Shown here piece after piece: positions 24,839 to 32,751 of a stretch of DNA of 64,000 bases; within the stretch, counting starts at the first letter, position 1; every line of letters starts with the position of its first letter. A program made the position numbers and the translations under genes. Below the pieces are notes generated by a model. That model was not told the DNA's origin and did no database searches. It saw only the letters and a list, made by a program, of their open reading frames with translations. Source of the DNA: Mucilaginibacter cryoferens (lineage in GTDB: Bacteria; Bacteroidota; Bacteroidia; Sphingobacteriales; Sphingobacteriaceae); NCBI RefSeq assembly GCF_014205845.1, contig NZ_JACHCR010000008.1:124001-188000 (forward strand). The letters run 5' to 3'.

Positions 24839-25732
24839 TTAAAACTTAACCGTTACTCCGGTATCAAAGTAAAATATCCCTGGTTTGGTTATCATACTCC
24901 CCGTAATATTTGCCGGCAGCTTGTTTTGCGAAACCGCGTAGGTTGGTGTAAAATGAAATATAAGCCTGCCTATTTTATAGGCTATGGGTAACGAAAACTC
25001 ATAGTCGAGCAGGTTAAACTTGCTTAGTTTTGTTTCTTGTTTGGTAAGTGTTTTTGACGTTGCTGTTTTCGATTTTAGTTTATATTTTTTTAAAGTAAGG
25101 TAAGCATCGTAAAAGTTTTGAGTACCGGCATTTACCGTTACAGATGGCGAGATCACTAAAAAATCATCATCGCTCAATAACCCGGTGTTTATAAAATCGT
25201 GAGATAGACCGGCATTTAAAAAAATATCGTTTTTAAATCCTTGTTTAACAAAATTATAGTCAACCCCAATGGTGGGGGTAATAATATCGCCAATGTCATA
25301 ATCAAGGCTTGCACTTATAGTGCTGCTTATAGACGAGCCAATTTGTGTGCTGTTTTTGTTGTAAAATAATTTCGAGAAAGAGGTTGTGGCACTCAAATCG
25401 TCGGTAATGTCAAAATCATACCCTGCTGTAATGTTTCCCTCGTCCAGTTTTCCACTTACCCTATTGGGGATATAGGTAACGCTTCCCAAAACATATATCC
25501 CGTTGCTAAAGGTGTATTTAATATCGGGTATCAGCATGGCAGTTTTAATGGTATCGGCCCGGCCCATAATTACGTTGTTGCTTAAATAGCTCAACCCAAA
25601 CTTAAACGAATTTTCTGGGGCGCTTTTATCATCCTTATCGGTTTTATCAATGGAGGTGTTCTGAGCGAAAGATTGGCTTGCCGAAAGCAGTAGTGCAGTA
25701 ATTACCAACAGGGATAGATAAACGATCTTCAT
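24839..25732 (-). CDS. Exported beta-barrel-like protein
   Basis: A signal peptide (about 1-23, SASQSFAQ) precedes about 270 residues of alternating amphipathic strands (NSFKFGLSYLSNNVIMGR, PDIKYTFSNGIYVLGSV...) ending in YFDTGVTVKF, a C-terminal aromatic as in outer-membrane barrels. No domain is recognised. A monocistronic gene on the minus strand. Confidence 0.72.
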   Translation of the reverse strand: MKIVYLSLLVITALLLSASQSFAQNTSIDKTDKDDKSAPENSFKFGLSYLSNNVIMGRADTIKTAMLIPDIKYTFSNGIYVLGSVTYIPNRVSGKLDEGNITAGYDFDITDDLSATTSFSKLFYNKNSTQIGSSISSTISASLDYDIGDIITPTIGVDYNFVKQGFKNDIFLNAGLSHDFINTGLLSDDDFLVISPSVTVNAGTQNFYDAYLTLKKYKLKSKTATSKTLTKQETKLSKFNLLDYEFSLPIAYKIGRLIFHFTPTYAVSQNKLPANITGSMITKPGIFYFDTGVTVKF

Positions 25733-25825
25733 TGCTTTTTAGAATAGTAGTTTGCGGTATTAATTATTGGGTTTTTAGCAGGTTAAAAAATGGTATTATA
25801 TTTAAAGTGATGCTGTGATGAGGTA

Positions 25826-25854
25826 TAAAAAAAGCTGCCCGTTGTAAGCAGCTT
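25826..25854 (-). terminator. Intrinsic terminator after the Ala/Lys-rich gene
   Basis: On the minus strand AAGCTGC pairs with GCAGCTT across a 9-nt loop and is followed by a T7 run, about 20 bp past the stop of the Ala/Lys-rich gene. Confidence 0.75.
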
Positions 25855-25874
25855 ATTTATTTGATAGCATGCCG

Positions 25875-26294
25875 CTATTTGGCGCGTGCAGTACGATGTT
25901 TTATAGCATCGTGCCTGGCCTGTCGTACTTCCTTTTTTATATCTTTTACATCGGCCCTGGCGGTTGAGCGCAATTCTTTGGCTGTTTTTACATTTGCTTT
26001 GGCAGCTTTTAAATCGTCTTTGGCGGTGGCAACATTGGCCTTGGCGGCTGCAATGGTTACCTTATCGGCTTTTTGTGCAATGGCTGCATCTAAAGTGGCC
26101 TTTGCCGTAGTAAAAGCCGACTCGGCAGCTGCTAAGTTTGTTTTTGCAGTTACTTCTCCAGTTTTGGATGCTGTTGCTTCGGCTTTGGCAGTAACGGGCA
26201 CTGCTTTTTCATCCGCTTTGGCCGGTATAGTCGTTTGGGCAAACGCTAAACTCGAAAAAAGCGTAGCGATAGCTAACAGGGTGAATTTTTTCAT
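25875..26294 (-). CDS. Exported Ala/Lys-rich helical protein
   Basis: The 139-residue protein has a signal peptide (about 1-20, SSLAFAQ) and a mature part that is about one-third alanine with many lysines in quasi-repeats (AAESAFTTAKATLDAA, AAKANVATAKDDLKAAKANVKTAK), predicting a long helix or coiled coil. A basic tail ends HRTARAK. The plus strand is also open across it, but the signal peptide, terminator and composition favour this strand. The role is unknown; similar proteins act as periplasmic or DNA-binding-like proteins. Confidence 0.75.
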   Translation of the reverse strand: MKKFTLLAIATLFSSLAFAQTTIPAKADEKAVPVTAKAEATASKTGEVTAKTNLAAAESAFTTAKATLDAAIAQKADKVTIAAAKANVATAKDDLKAAKANVKTAKELRSTARADVKDIKKEVRQARHDAIKHRTARAK

Positions 26295-26523
26295 GATTTT
26301 TGATTCGAACTGGTTTAATAATTGTTTACGTTTTTTGTAACTGCATAGTTACAAACTATGATCAAACTATTATTAAAAGGTTTAAAATTATTTGTTGAAA
26401 AATTAAACCATTCCTGATAGCTATAATTGCCGGGTTCTTGTCAAAATGACAACTATTAGGCCTCGTAATCCGTATTCATTGGTGAAACCATAATCGTACA
26501 TATACACTTCTACATAATCAATA

Positions 26524-27657
26524 ATGAATAACGAATTACTACGTCTGCAGGCAGTAAGGAAATTTAAGGAGCTTGACGAGCATATCGTTGTTGATTTAAA
26601 TGAAATAGTGGGCCTGGCAGCCCAGATCTGTAATACCCCCATAGCCCTGGTAACTTTACTTGACGAGGATAAACAATGGTTTAAGGCAACCTTTGGCACC
26701 GAACTTACCTGTACCGATAGAAAGATAGCCTTTTGTAACCATACCATTCAACAAACAGAAGTACTGGTGGTGCCCGACATGCTAACCGATACGCGTTTTA
26801 ACGGTAAGTTGGTAAAAAATGAACAACAGGTACGGTTTTATGCCGGCGCCCCGCTAATAACAAAAGATGGGTTTGCGCTGGGTACGCTATGTGTAATTAA
26901 CTTTGAACCCGCCAACCTGGATATAAAACAAATCAATTCGTTAAAAGTATTGGCCAAACAGGTTGTTAATTTGCTGGAGCTTAACTGGAGCCTTCGCTCG
27001 TTAGAGCATCAGCACCAGGAAACTCAAACCCAGCAAGTTGCTATTGGCAAATCAGAAATGAAACTTAAAGCCATTTTTGATAGTTCGAGAGATACTCATA
27101 TTTTGGTTGGCAAACAGCTGGAAGTACTGGCCTTTAACAAAAGCGCAGCGGTTTTTATCCGCACTACATTCAATAAAAAGCTTTGCAACGGCGATAACAT
27201 TCTTCAATACACATCGCCGGAGTTGCTTACACTGTTTAGTAAATATTTTAATGTGGCGTTGGCCGGTCGCTCCATTAAACGTGAATGGGTGTTAATGCCC
27301 GGCACCATAAACGAGAATTGGAAAGAAACCTCTTTTATTCCGGTTAAAGATATTAGCGGCGCCGTTATTGGTGTGGCCCTTAACTCAACAGATATAACCA
27401 CCCGTAAAAGGCACGAAGAACAAATTCGTGTTCAAAACGAGGCGCTGCAACGCATTGCCATTATTCAATCGCACGAGTTGCGCAGACCGGTGGCCTCATT
27501 ATTGGGCATTATGGATCTTATGCGTATGGAGAATATCGATTTTAGTTATTTTGATATTATGGAACTTACCGTACAGGAGCTTGATGAAAAGATACGAGGC
27601 ATAGTTAAAGATTCTGAAGATACCATTCAGGGCAGGCACCTTGCCATTGTGGCGTAA
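26524..27657 (+). CDS. GAF-PAS sensor protein with HisKA but no ATPase domain
   Basis: The 377-residue protein has a GAF domain (about 15-150, with LAAQICNTPIALVTLLDEDKQ-type start), a PAS domain (about 180-295, ending GVALNSTDITTRKRHEE) and a HisKA-like helix with H317 in IIQSHELRRPVAS. The protein stops about 60 residues later, and none of the N, G1 or G2 boxes follow. No frameshifted ATPase remnant is seen before the repeat at 27661. It cannot autophosphorylate alone; it may dimerise with or be phosphorylated by other kinases (inference). Confidence 0.82.
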   Translation: MNNELLRLQAVRKFKELDEHIVVDLNEIVGLAAQICNTPIALVTLLDEDKQWFKATFGTELTCTDRKIAFCNHTIQQTEVLVVPDMLTDTRFNGKLVKNEQQVRFYAGAPLITKDGFALGTLCVINFEPANLDIKQINSLKVLAKQVVNLLELNWSLRSLEHQHQETQTQQVAIGKSEMKLKAIFDSSRDTHILVGKQLEVLAFNKSAAVFIRTTFNKKLCNGDNILQYTSPELLTLFSKYFNVALAGRSIKREWVLMPGTINENWKETSFIPVKDISGAVIGVALNSTDITTRKRHEEQIRVQNEALQRIAIIQSHELRRPVASLLGIMDLMRMENIDFSYFDIMELTVQELDEKIRGIVKDSEDTIQGRHLAIVA

Positions 27658-27660
27658 ATT

Positions 27661-27812
27661 TAATTTGAAGATTTAAGGATTTGAAAATTTGAAGATAATT
27701 TTCTAATTTTTCAAACTGTTGATTTTTAGTTGTTTAATTTCTGTTGTTGCTACTTGGCTTCTACAGCATAACTTTTCATCCCCAAATCTTCAAATTCTCA
27801 AATCTTCAAATC
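27661..27812. repeat. AT-rich inverted repeat (TTTGAAGATTTGA family)
   Basis: The left arm (27661-27695, copies of ATTTGAAGATTT) and the right arm (27783-27812, copies of AAATCTTCAAATTC) are inverse versions of the same motif, enclosing about 85 bp. The same family forms the perfect hairpin at 39759-39809. The candidate csp promoter (TAACTTGC, 27826-27833) lies just beyond it. Confidence 0.6.
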
Positions 27813-27853
27813 GAAGAATTTTCCATAACTTGCCGCCTTTAATAAATAACATA

Positions 27854-28048
27854 ATGCAAAAAGAAGGAACAGTAAAATTTTTTAATGAGACAAAAGGTTT
27901 TGGATTTATTACACCAGCTAGCGGTGGTCAAGACATTTTTGTTCATTCTACAGGCCTAATCGATGAGATCCGTGAAAATGACAAAGTTGAATTTGAAGTT
28001 GAAAACGGCAGAAAAGGTTTAAATGCGGTAAATGTAAAAGTTATCTAA
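27854..28048 (+). CDS. Cold-shock protein (CspA family)
   Basis: The 64-residue protein is a single cold-shock domain: KEGTVKFFNETKGFGFITP with RNP1 (KGFGFI), then DIFVHSTG as RNP2, and the closing strands. It binds single-stranded RNA/DNA. An open frame extends 45 codons upstream, but it crosses the intergenic repeat, so ATG 27854 is the start, 20 bp after a TAACTTGC -7-like box. A terminator follows. Confidence 0.93.
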   Translation: MQKEGTVKFFNETKGFGFITPASGGQDIFVHSTGLIDEIRENDKVEFEVENGRKGLNAVNVKVI

Positions 28049-28073
28049 GTATAATATAACCATTAAGCATACC

Positions 28074-28108
28074 AAGGCATTCACTTTTTAGTGGATGCCT
28101 TTCTTTTT
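28074..28108 (+). terminator. Intrinsic terminator of the cold-shock gene
   Basis: AAGGCATTCAC pairs with GTGGATGCCTT (one G-T wobble) across a 6-nt loop and leads into TTCTTTTT, 25 bp past the csp stop. Confidence 0.8.
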
Positions 28109-28189
28109 GCCCATTTCGCCAGGCAGTTTATTAGTCATTGGTCATTTCGCTTCGCTGTCATTGGGTATTGTGGTTTGTTTTTTATTCCT

Positions 28190-28285
28190 GGTACCAAAGT
28201 CTTTTGTGAGAAAGTCCTTTGTCCAGAAAATCAAAGTCCTTGCTCTTTTATCCAGCAATCCTTACTCCCCAAAACTGGCATTGTT
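28190..28285. repeat. Degenerate CCTTRCTCC-type intergenic repeat
   Basis: Variants of TCCTTTGTCC, GTCCTTGCTC and ATCCTTACTCC follow each other separated by short A/C runs. Related tracts occur at 36550-36625, 41683-41734 and 41880-41968. They are non-coding; the rest of the gap between csp and the YtxH gene holds nothing else I can name. Confidence 0.45.
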
Positions 28286-28336
28286 GTTGTTCTTATCCTT
28301 GCAGGTTAAATCATTATCTACAAAAAAACAAATAAA

Positions 28337-28735
28337 ATGAAAGATCAAGCAAAAATTATAGCCGCATTATTAGTAGGTGCCGCAGCAGGTGCTGCTTTAG
28401 GTTTATTGTTGGCCCCAGAAAAAGGCGGTGAGCTGAGAGACGATATTGCCGATTACCTAAACGACCTGGTTGATACCGCCAAAACAAAGGCGCAAACAAC
28501 TGCCAGCGGCATAAAACAGTATAGTAATGATGCCGTTGAAAGAGCAAAATCAAAGTTTAACGGTACCGTGAGCGATTTATACGATTATAAAGATGATGCT
28601 ATCGAGTCGGCTAAATCAAACGCTAAAACTGCTGCCGAGCATGCACAAGCTGTAGCCGAAGGCGTTGCAGATGATGCTAAAGCTAAAGTTAAAACAGCTG
28701 CCAATAACTGGAACAATTCTATACAGGGCGCATAA
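28337..28735 (+). CDS. YtxH domain-containing protein
   Basis: The 132-residue protein opens with IIAALLVGAAAGAALGLLLAPEKGGELRDDI, the YtxH glycine/alanine helix and APEKG motif, then a long amphipathic helical region rich in Ala/Lys/Asp. Members are general-stress-associated membrane-anchored proteins. It ends at a strong bidirectional terminator. Confidence 0.85.
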   Translation: MKDQAKIIAALLVGAAAGAALGLLLAPEKGGELRDDIADYLNDLVDTAKTKAQTTASGIKQYSNDAVERAKSKFNGTVSDLYDYKDDAIESAKSNAKTAAEHAQAVAEGVADDAKAKVKTAANNWNNSIQGA

Positions 28736-28755
28736 TATTTAGTACTATATTAAAA

Positions 28756-28795
28756 ACAGAAAACCCGGCCAATAAGCCGGGTTTTCTGTTTTTAT
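28756..28795. terminator. Bidirectional terminator between ytxH-like and M1 peptidase genes
   Basis: ACAGAAAACCCGGC and GCCGGGTTTTCTGT form a perfect 14-bp stem with a 6-nt loop, flanked by A-rich and T-rich tails on both sides. It separates two convergent genes. Confidence 0.9.
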
Positions 28796-28807
28796 ACATT
28801 TTCTATT

Positions 28808-30688
28808 TTATTTAATAGTGTATGTATTGTTAATTGGGGTAGCATCCATAAATATGTTGCCATCTAACGTAACCGCTTTAATGGTTTTGTTTGTTTTAAT
28901 GTTTACTGCAATCTGTTTCTGATTGTGTTCCCAAACTGCAGGTGTTTGGTGCTGTGTTTCGGTAGTACCATCTGTGTAAGTTATTTTTACATCAAACGGT
29001 ACGGCAAAGCCGCCCACGTTTTTAATATCGGCTGTGTAGCCTCCGTTGGTTTTGCCTACGTTTTGCAGATCAAGATCAATATAGTAATTGCTGAAGAACC
29101 AGTTGTTGAAAAACCAATCGAGGTTGCGGCCCGATAGATTGGTCATGGAGTTAAAGTAATCCCACGGAATTGGGTGTTTACCATGCCAGCGGTCCATGTA
29201 ACCATGCAATGCTTTTTTAAACAGATCGTCGCCCAGCATGTCTTTTAAGGCAAAATAGCTTAATGACGGCTTGCCGTACGAGTTGTTGCCATAACCGGCC
29301 CTTAACTCGCTCGACATGGTGATTATTGGCTGATCTTCGGCTGTTACCGCATCATGAATCCATCCGTTTATCCTGAAATCTTTATAAAGCGCATCGGCTT
29401 TTTCGGCCCCAACCTCATCTGTACCTATCAGGCGTTCAAAGGTGGTAGCCCAGCCTTCGTCCATAAAAGCATAGCGGCTTTCGTTTATACCCATATAAAA
29501 AGGGAAATAGGTATGCGCAATTTCATGATCCTGCACAAAGGCGGCAAATTGAATATCGTCGGTATGGCTGTCATTAACCATCATTGGATATTCCATATCG
29601 GCAAAGCCCTGGAAAGCGGTCATCTTAGGGAAAGGATAAGGTACGCCAGGCCAGTTGTGCGACAGCCAGCTTAGTGAGTGGCGGCCTGCCTGTACTGCGT
29701 GGTGAAAATCGGCAGCACTATCCTGAAACGCGGCCTGCATACTTGCTCTGCGGTGTGTGGCATCATCAACTATAGTGCTTGCGCCATCCCATACGTAATG
29801 ATCGCTAATGCCAACGGCCATATCGCTGATGTCGTCGGCCTTCCATATCCATGAGTTTTGATCTTTCTGGGCTGTAATGTTCTTTTTAGCAATATCGGCA
29901 GCGGTAGCTATGTGGATGGTAGAGTCGCTGGTCATTGATTTTTCCAGGCGTTTGGCATATTCTGGCTGTAACACGGCTTTAGGGTTTTGCAAGGTGCCTG
30001 TTGCCCAAACTATATAGTTTTTGGGTGCATTTACAGTAAGTGTGTAGTCATTAAAATCGTTATAAAATTCCTGTGCATCTAAAAACGGTAACCTGTCCCA
30101 GCCATTGTAATCGTCGTAAACAGATACGCGGGGGTAAAAGTAAGCCAGGTAATAGGTGGTAGGGTCAATCATTCCTTCACGGCCGCTTTGTAGCGAGATC
30201 TCAAAATGCCAGTCAATATCCAGCTTTACCGATTGATGAGGAGCCAATGGTTTGGCTAAAGTAACCCCCATATTGGTTGATGCGCCCTCTCCATTTATTT
30301 TAGCGGCATCGCCATTAACCAAAAATTTATCAAAATGGATACCTGTGGTTAAGTAGTCGGCCCCGGCATCGCCAAACCTGGCAGCGCCCGGTTTATGAAT
30401 GTTGAGGATAAGCTTCATGTTAAGCCTTTTCAGCGTATCGGGGCTGTTATTTTCGTAAACAATGGTTTCTGAGCCTTTAATATTACGATCGGGCGGTAAC
30501 GCCGTAATGGTAATGTTGTAGGTGCCATGGTTTTGCCAGTATTTTTTGCCGGGAGTGCCATCGGCCTGGCGGGTTTCTTTGTTAAAGGCCTTTTGAATAT
30601 CGCGCGGCATATATAAGCTTTGTGCCTGTGCCTGCATCAGCGCGAAAAAAAACAATGCGGATAACGCAATCGGTTTAATCAGTTTCAT
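28808..30688 (-). CDS. Secreted M1-family (gluzincin) metallopeptidase
   Basis: The 626-residue protein has a signal peptide (about 1-22), an N-terminal beta domain (about 50-250) and the M1 catalytic core: zinc motif H388-E-I-A-H392 with the third ligand E411 in DEGWATTFE. The substrate-binding GxMEN motif appears as GFADMEYPM (about 361-369). Members are aminopeptidases acting on peptides in the periplasm; specificity is unknown. It is monocistronic. Confidence 0.9.
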   Translation of the reverse strand: MKLIKPIALSALFFFALMQAQAQSLYMPRDIQKAFNKETRQADGTPGKKYWQNHGTYNITITALPPDRNIKGSETIVYENNSPDTLKRLNMKLILNIHKPGAARFGDAGADYLTTGIHFDKFLVNGDAAKINGEGASTNMGVTLAKPLAPHQSVKLDIDWHFEISLQSGREGMIDPTTYYLAYFYPRVSVYDDYNGWDRLPFLDAQEFYNDFNDYTLTVNAPKNYIVWATGTLQNPKAVLQPEYAKRLEKSMTSDSTIHIATAADIAKKNITAQKDQNSWIWKADDISDMAVGISDHYVWDGASTIVDDATHRRASMQAAFQDSAADFHHAVQAGRHSLSWLSHNWPGVPYPFPKMTAFQGFADMEYPMMVNDSHTDDIQFAAFVQDHEIAHTYFPFYMGINESRYAFMDEGWATTFERLIGTDEVGAEKADALYKDFRINGWIHDAVTAEDQPIITMSSELRAGYGNNSYGKPSLSYFALKDMLGDDLFKKALHGYMDRWHGKHPIPWDYFNSMTNLSGRNLDWFFNNWFFSNYYIDLDLQNVGKTNGGYTADIKNVGGFAVPFDVKITYTDGTTETQHQTPAVWEHNQKQIAVNIKTNKTIKAVTLDGNIFMDATPINNTYTIK

Positions 30689-30865
30689 ATTATAAATAAG
30701 TTCAGTTTGTCAACTTCTGTAAAGATGCTGTTAACTGTAAATAGTTACAAAATAAATGTTTTTTTAATATACCTACTTATTCGTCAGTTTTTGGTAACAA
30801 AACTGTAACATCCCTTTAAATCACATTAAATGGTTTGCGATTACGGGAAATATTTTTTTACTTTG

Positions 30866-30942
30866 TTTAAGTTATTTTAATAGGGGTATTAAATAACTAA
30901 TATTTAAGCCATTCGCGTAAAGCGGATGGCTTTATTTTTTTA
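30866..30942 (+). ncRNA. Candidate small RNA between M1 peptidase and DUF892 genes
   Basis: The plus strand has TTTG at 30834 and TTACTTTG at 30858-30865, spaced like a Bacteroidota -33/-7 pair (one mismatch in the -7 box). About 40 nt later comes a terminator hairpin (AAGCCATTCGC/GCGGATGGCTT, 30906-30932) with TTATTTTTTT. No reading frame fits in between, and both flanking genes are on the other strand. Confidence 0.35.
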
Positions 30943-30963
30943 GCAAAAGAGCCGTATAATTTA

Positions 30964-31470
30964 TTATTCCTCAGTGAGGTACTCTTTTGAGATGATCACA
31001 AACAAGCGGTCGTTATCTGTCGATTCATCAAAGCATTCGGTAAGTAGCTGTTTAACTTTATCATATTTTAATAATTTTGCTATCATCATAAGCATGCGGC
31101 ACGATGTAATATTAATATGTTCCAACACCTGTAGGTACATAATAATATCCAGATCACTAAAAACGGTTATGGTCTGTTTTTCATCAAGGCAAAACTCATC
31201 TTTAACAATTGATTTTATGGGATTGCAGTTTTTATCAGATGGGGTTTCGCCCATGTAGGTATAAACTTCATCCATACGTGCAATTTGCTTTTTAATATCG
31301 CCCCAAAACTCATGTATGGCCAGTTGCAGGTTGCTAAACGATGCCAGGCTTATAATATGCTCCAGATTTTTATCGAGGTAACACTTGCCAAAATAAATGC
31401 GGTTAAGGTTGTGTACAAATACCTGTTTCAGTAAATGCGGGTTTAAGGTGTTAGGGGTATTTTCGCTCAT
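30964..31470 (-). CDS. DUF892/YciE-type ferritin-like protein
   Basis: The 168-residue all-helical protein fits the DUF892 (YciE/YciF) pattern: LLKQVFVHNLNRIYFGKCYLDKNLEHI, a helix with FWGDIKKQIARMDEVY, then a third and fourth helix (VLEHINITSCRMLMMIAKLL). Family members are ferritin-like stress proteins; several expected Glu/His ligands look replaced here (YFGKC where many have YxAEK), so metal binding is uncertain. Monocistronic. Confidence 0.7.
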   Translation of the reverse strand: MSENTPNTLNPHLLKQVFVHNLNRIYFGKCYLDKNLEHIISLASFSNLQLAIHEFWGDIKKQIARMDEVYTYMGETPSDKNCNPIKSIVKDEFCLDEKQTITVFSDLDIIMYLQVLEHINITSCRMLMMIAKLLKYDKVKQLLTECFDESTDNDRLFVIISKEYLTEE

Positions 31471-31559
31471 GGTTTTTATATAAATAATTTATGATGTTTA
31501 AAAGATCTTGCTAAATCTGCATTCAAATACAATGTAAATGGCTATTAGTTTTATTTTAT

Positions 31560-31589
31560 AGTTTAATGTGCCCATATAGGCTAACTTTG
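31560..31589 (+). promoter_or_regulatory. Bacteroidota-type promoter of the DUF2027 gene
   Basis: TAACTTTG at 31582-31589 is an exact match to the TAnnTTTG -7 element and lies 19 bp before the ATG at 31609. A TTTA at about 31562 is in place for a weak -33 box. Confidence 0.55.
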
Positions 31590-31608
31590 CTAACAGATAA
31601 ATACTACT

Positions 31609-32556
31609 ATGAAATATAAATTAGGCGATTTTGTGCGGTTTGTTGACGAAAAAATGGAGGGCTTTGTTACTCGCATTATAGACGAGCAAATGATAGGCGT
31701 AACCGGCGAAGATGAATTTGAGATACCCGTATTGGCCAGCAAAGTTACTACCGTACATGGCTATGAGCCGGCCGGATCAAAAAAACAAGCTGTGCCCGAT
31801 GAAAAACCTGCCGACCTAACGCAGTTTGAAAAGAAAGGAATTTACCTGGGTGTTGTTGCCGATTTAAAAGCACCATCGGTGGTGCATTTTCATTTGGTAA
31901 ATACAACATCGTTTCAGTTGCTTGCAGCTTTTAGTACCGAAAAGCTGCATGCGTTTAAAGGCGAATTTTCTGGTGCTATAGCGCCCCGGTCATCAGAAGT
32001 TATCTACTCGGCACAACTGGCCGATTTGCAACTGTGGCCCGCGTTTACCTTTCATGTTATTTACAGTACCAAACAAAATATAGAGCCACCTGTGCCATTG
32101 GTGGTAAAAGAGAAATTTAAAGCGAAAGATTTTTCGGGCACCAAAAAACAAGTGCCACTATTAAACCAGCAGGGATGGATCATCAGGCTGGATGAGCCGG
32201 ATATGGTGATAGATGCCCAAAAACTCAAAGAAAGCTTTTTTAAACCAGCCGAAGAAAAAGTTGTGTTTGAGCGGCCGGTAAGCGAGGTAGACCTCCACAT
32301 AGAAAAACTACGGGATGATTACCAGTTTTTACAAAGCAGCGAAATGATACAGATTCAACTTGCTCATTTCCATAAAGCATTGGATGCAGCTATAGTACAC
32401 CAGCTACCCGATATTACTTTTATACATGGCGCGGGTAACGGTACTTTACGTAATGAGTTACACAAGCAATTGGGCAAACACCCCAAAGTGCAAACCTTTA
32501 TGGATGCCCGTAAAGAGAAGTTTGGTTATGGGGCCACTAAAGTTTTGTTGAAGTAA
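31609..32556 (+). CDS. DUF2027/Smr-domain protein
   Basis: The 315-residue protein has the DUF2027 arrangement: an N-terminal small beta domain (KYKLGDFVRFVDEKMEGFVTRI), a central beta-sandwich (about 75-165) and a C-terminal Smr domain (about 225-315) with VDLHIEKL and IHGAGNGTLR motifs. Smr domains are nucleases or nucleic-acid binders related to the MutS2 tail. Function of the fused form is unknown. It has its own promoter. Confidence 0.88.
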   Translation: MKYKLGDFVRFVDEKMEGFVTRIIDEQMIGVTGEDEFEIPVLASKVTTVHGYEPAGSKKQAVPDEKPADLTQFEKKGIYLGVVADLKAPSVVHFHLVNTTSFQLLAAFSTEKLHAFKGEFSGAIAPRSSEVIYSAQLADLQLWPAFTFHVIYSTKQNIEPPVPLVVKEKFKAKDFSGTKKQVPLLNQQGWIIRLDEPDMVIDAQKLKESFFKPAEEKVVFERPVSEVDLHIEKLRDDYQFLQSSEMIQIQLAHFHKALDAAIVHQLPDITFIHGAGNGTLRNELHKQLGKHPKVQTFMDARKEKFGYGATKVLLK

Positions 32557-32646
32557 AAGAGAGCGATTAGTAATAGAGAAATTGCACTGTTACAATTAAT
32601 AACCTATTACAACACCTTATTGGTTTATCTATAGCTCATTGCAGGA

Positions 32647-32682
32647 TGCCAGACTTGAAGTTTTTGAAATTTAAGTCTGGCA
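32647..32682. terminator. Perfect 10-bp hairpin between convergent genes
   Basis: TGCCAGACTT pairs with AAGTCTGGCA across 16 nt, followed on plus by CTTTTC. It sits between the converging DUF2027 and TPR-kinase genes. Confidence 0.6.
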
Positions 32683-32751
32683 CTTTTCAGTAGCTTATTG
32701 TTTGTGGTGTTTTTTCTGTTTTAGAACAGCAATAAACTCGTTGTAACCTTT

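Noticed and set aside
25861..26340. 159-codon plus-strand frame opposite the Ala/Lys-rich gene
   Set aside because: The minus strand has a signal peptide, a proper start and a matching terminator; the plus frame is a by-product of repeated codons.
27719..27853. Longer N-terminus of the cold-shock protein
   Set aside because: It would translate intergenic repeat DNA; the 64-residue form is a complete cold-shock domain.
28091..28340. Two overlapping short plus-strand frames between csp and the YtxH-like gene
   Set aside because: They cover the csp terminator and repeat DNA and look like random hydrophobic translations.
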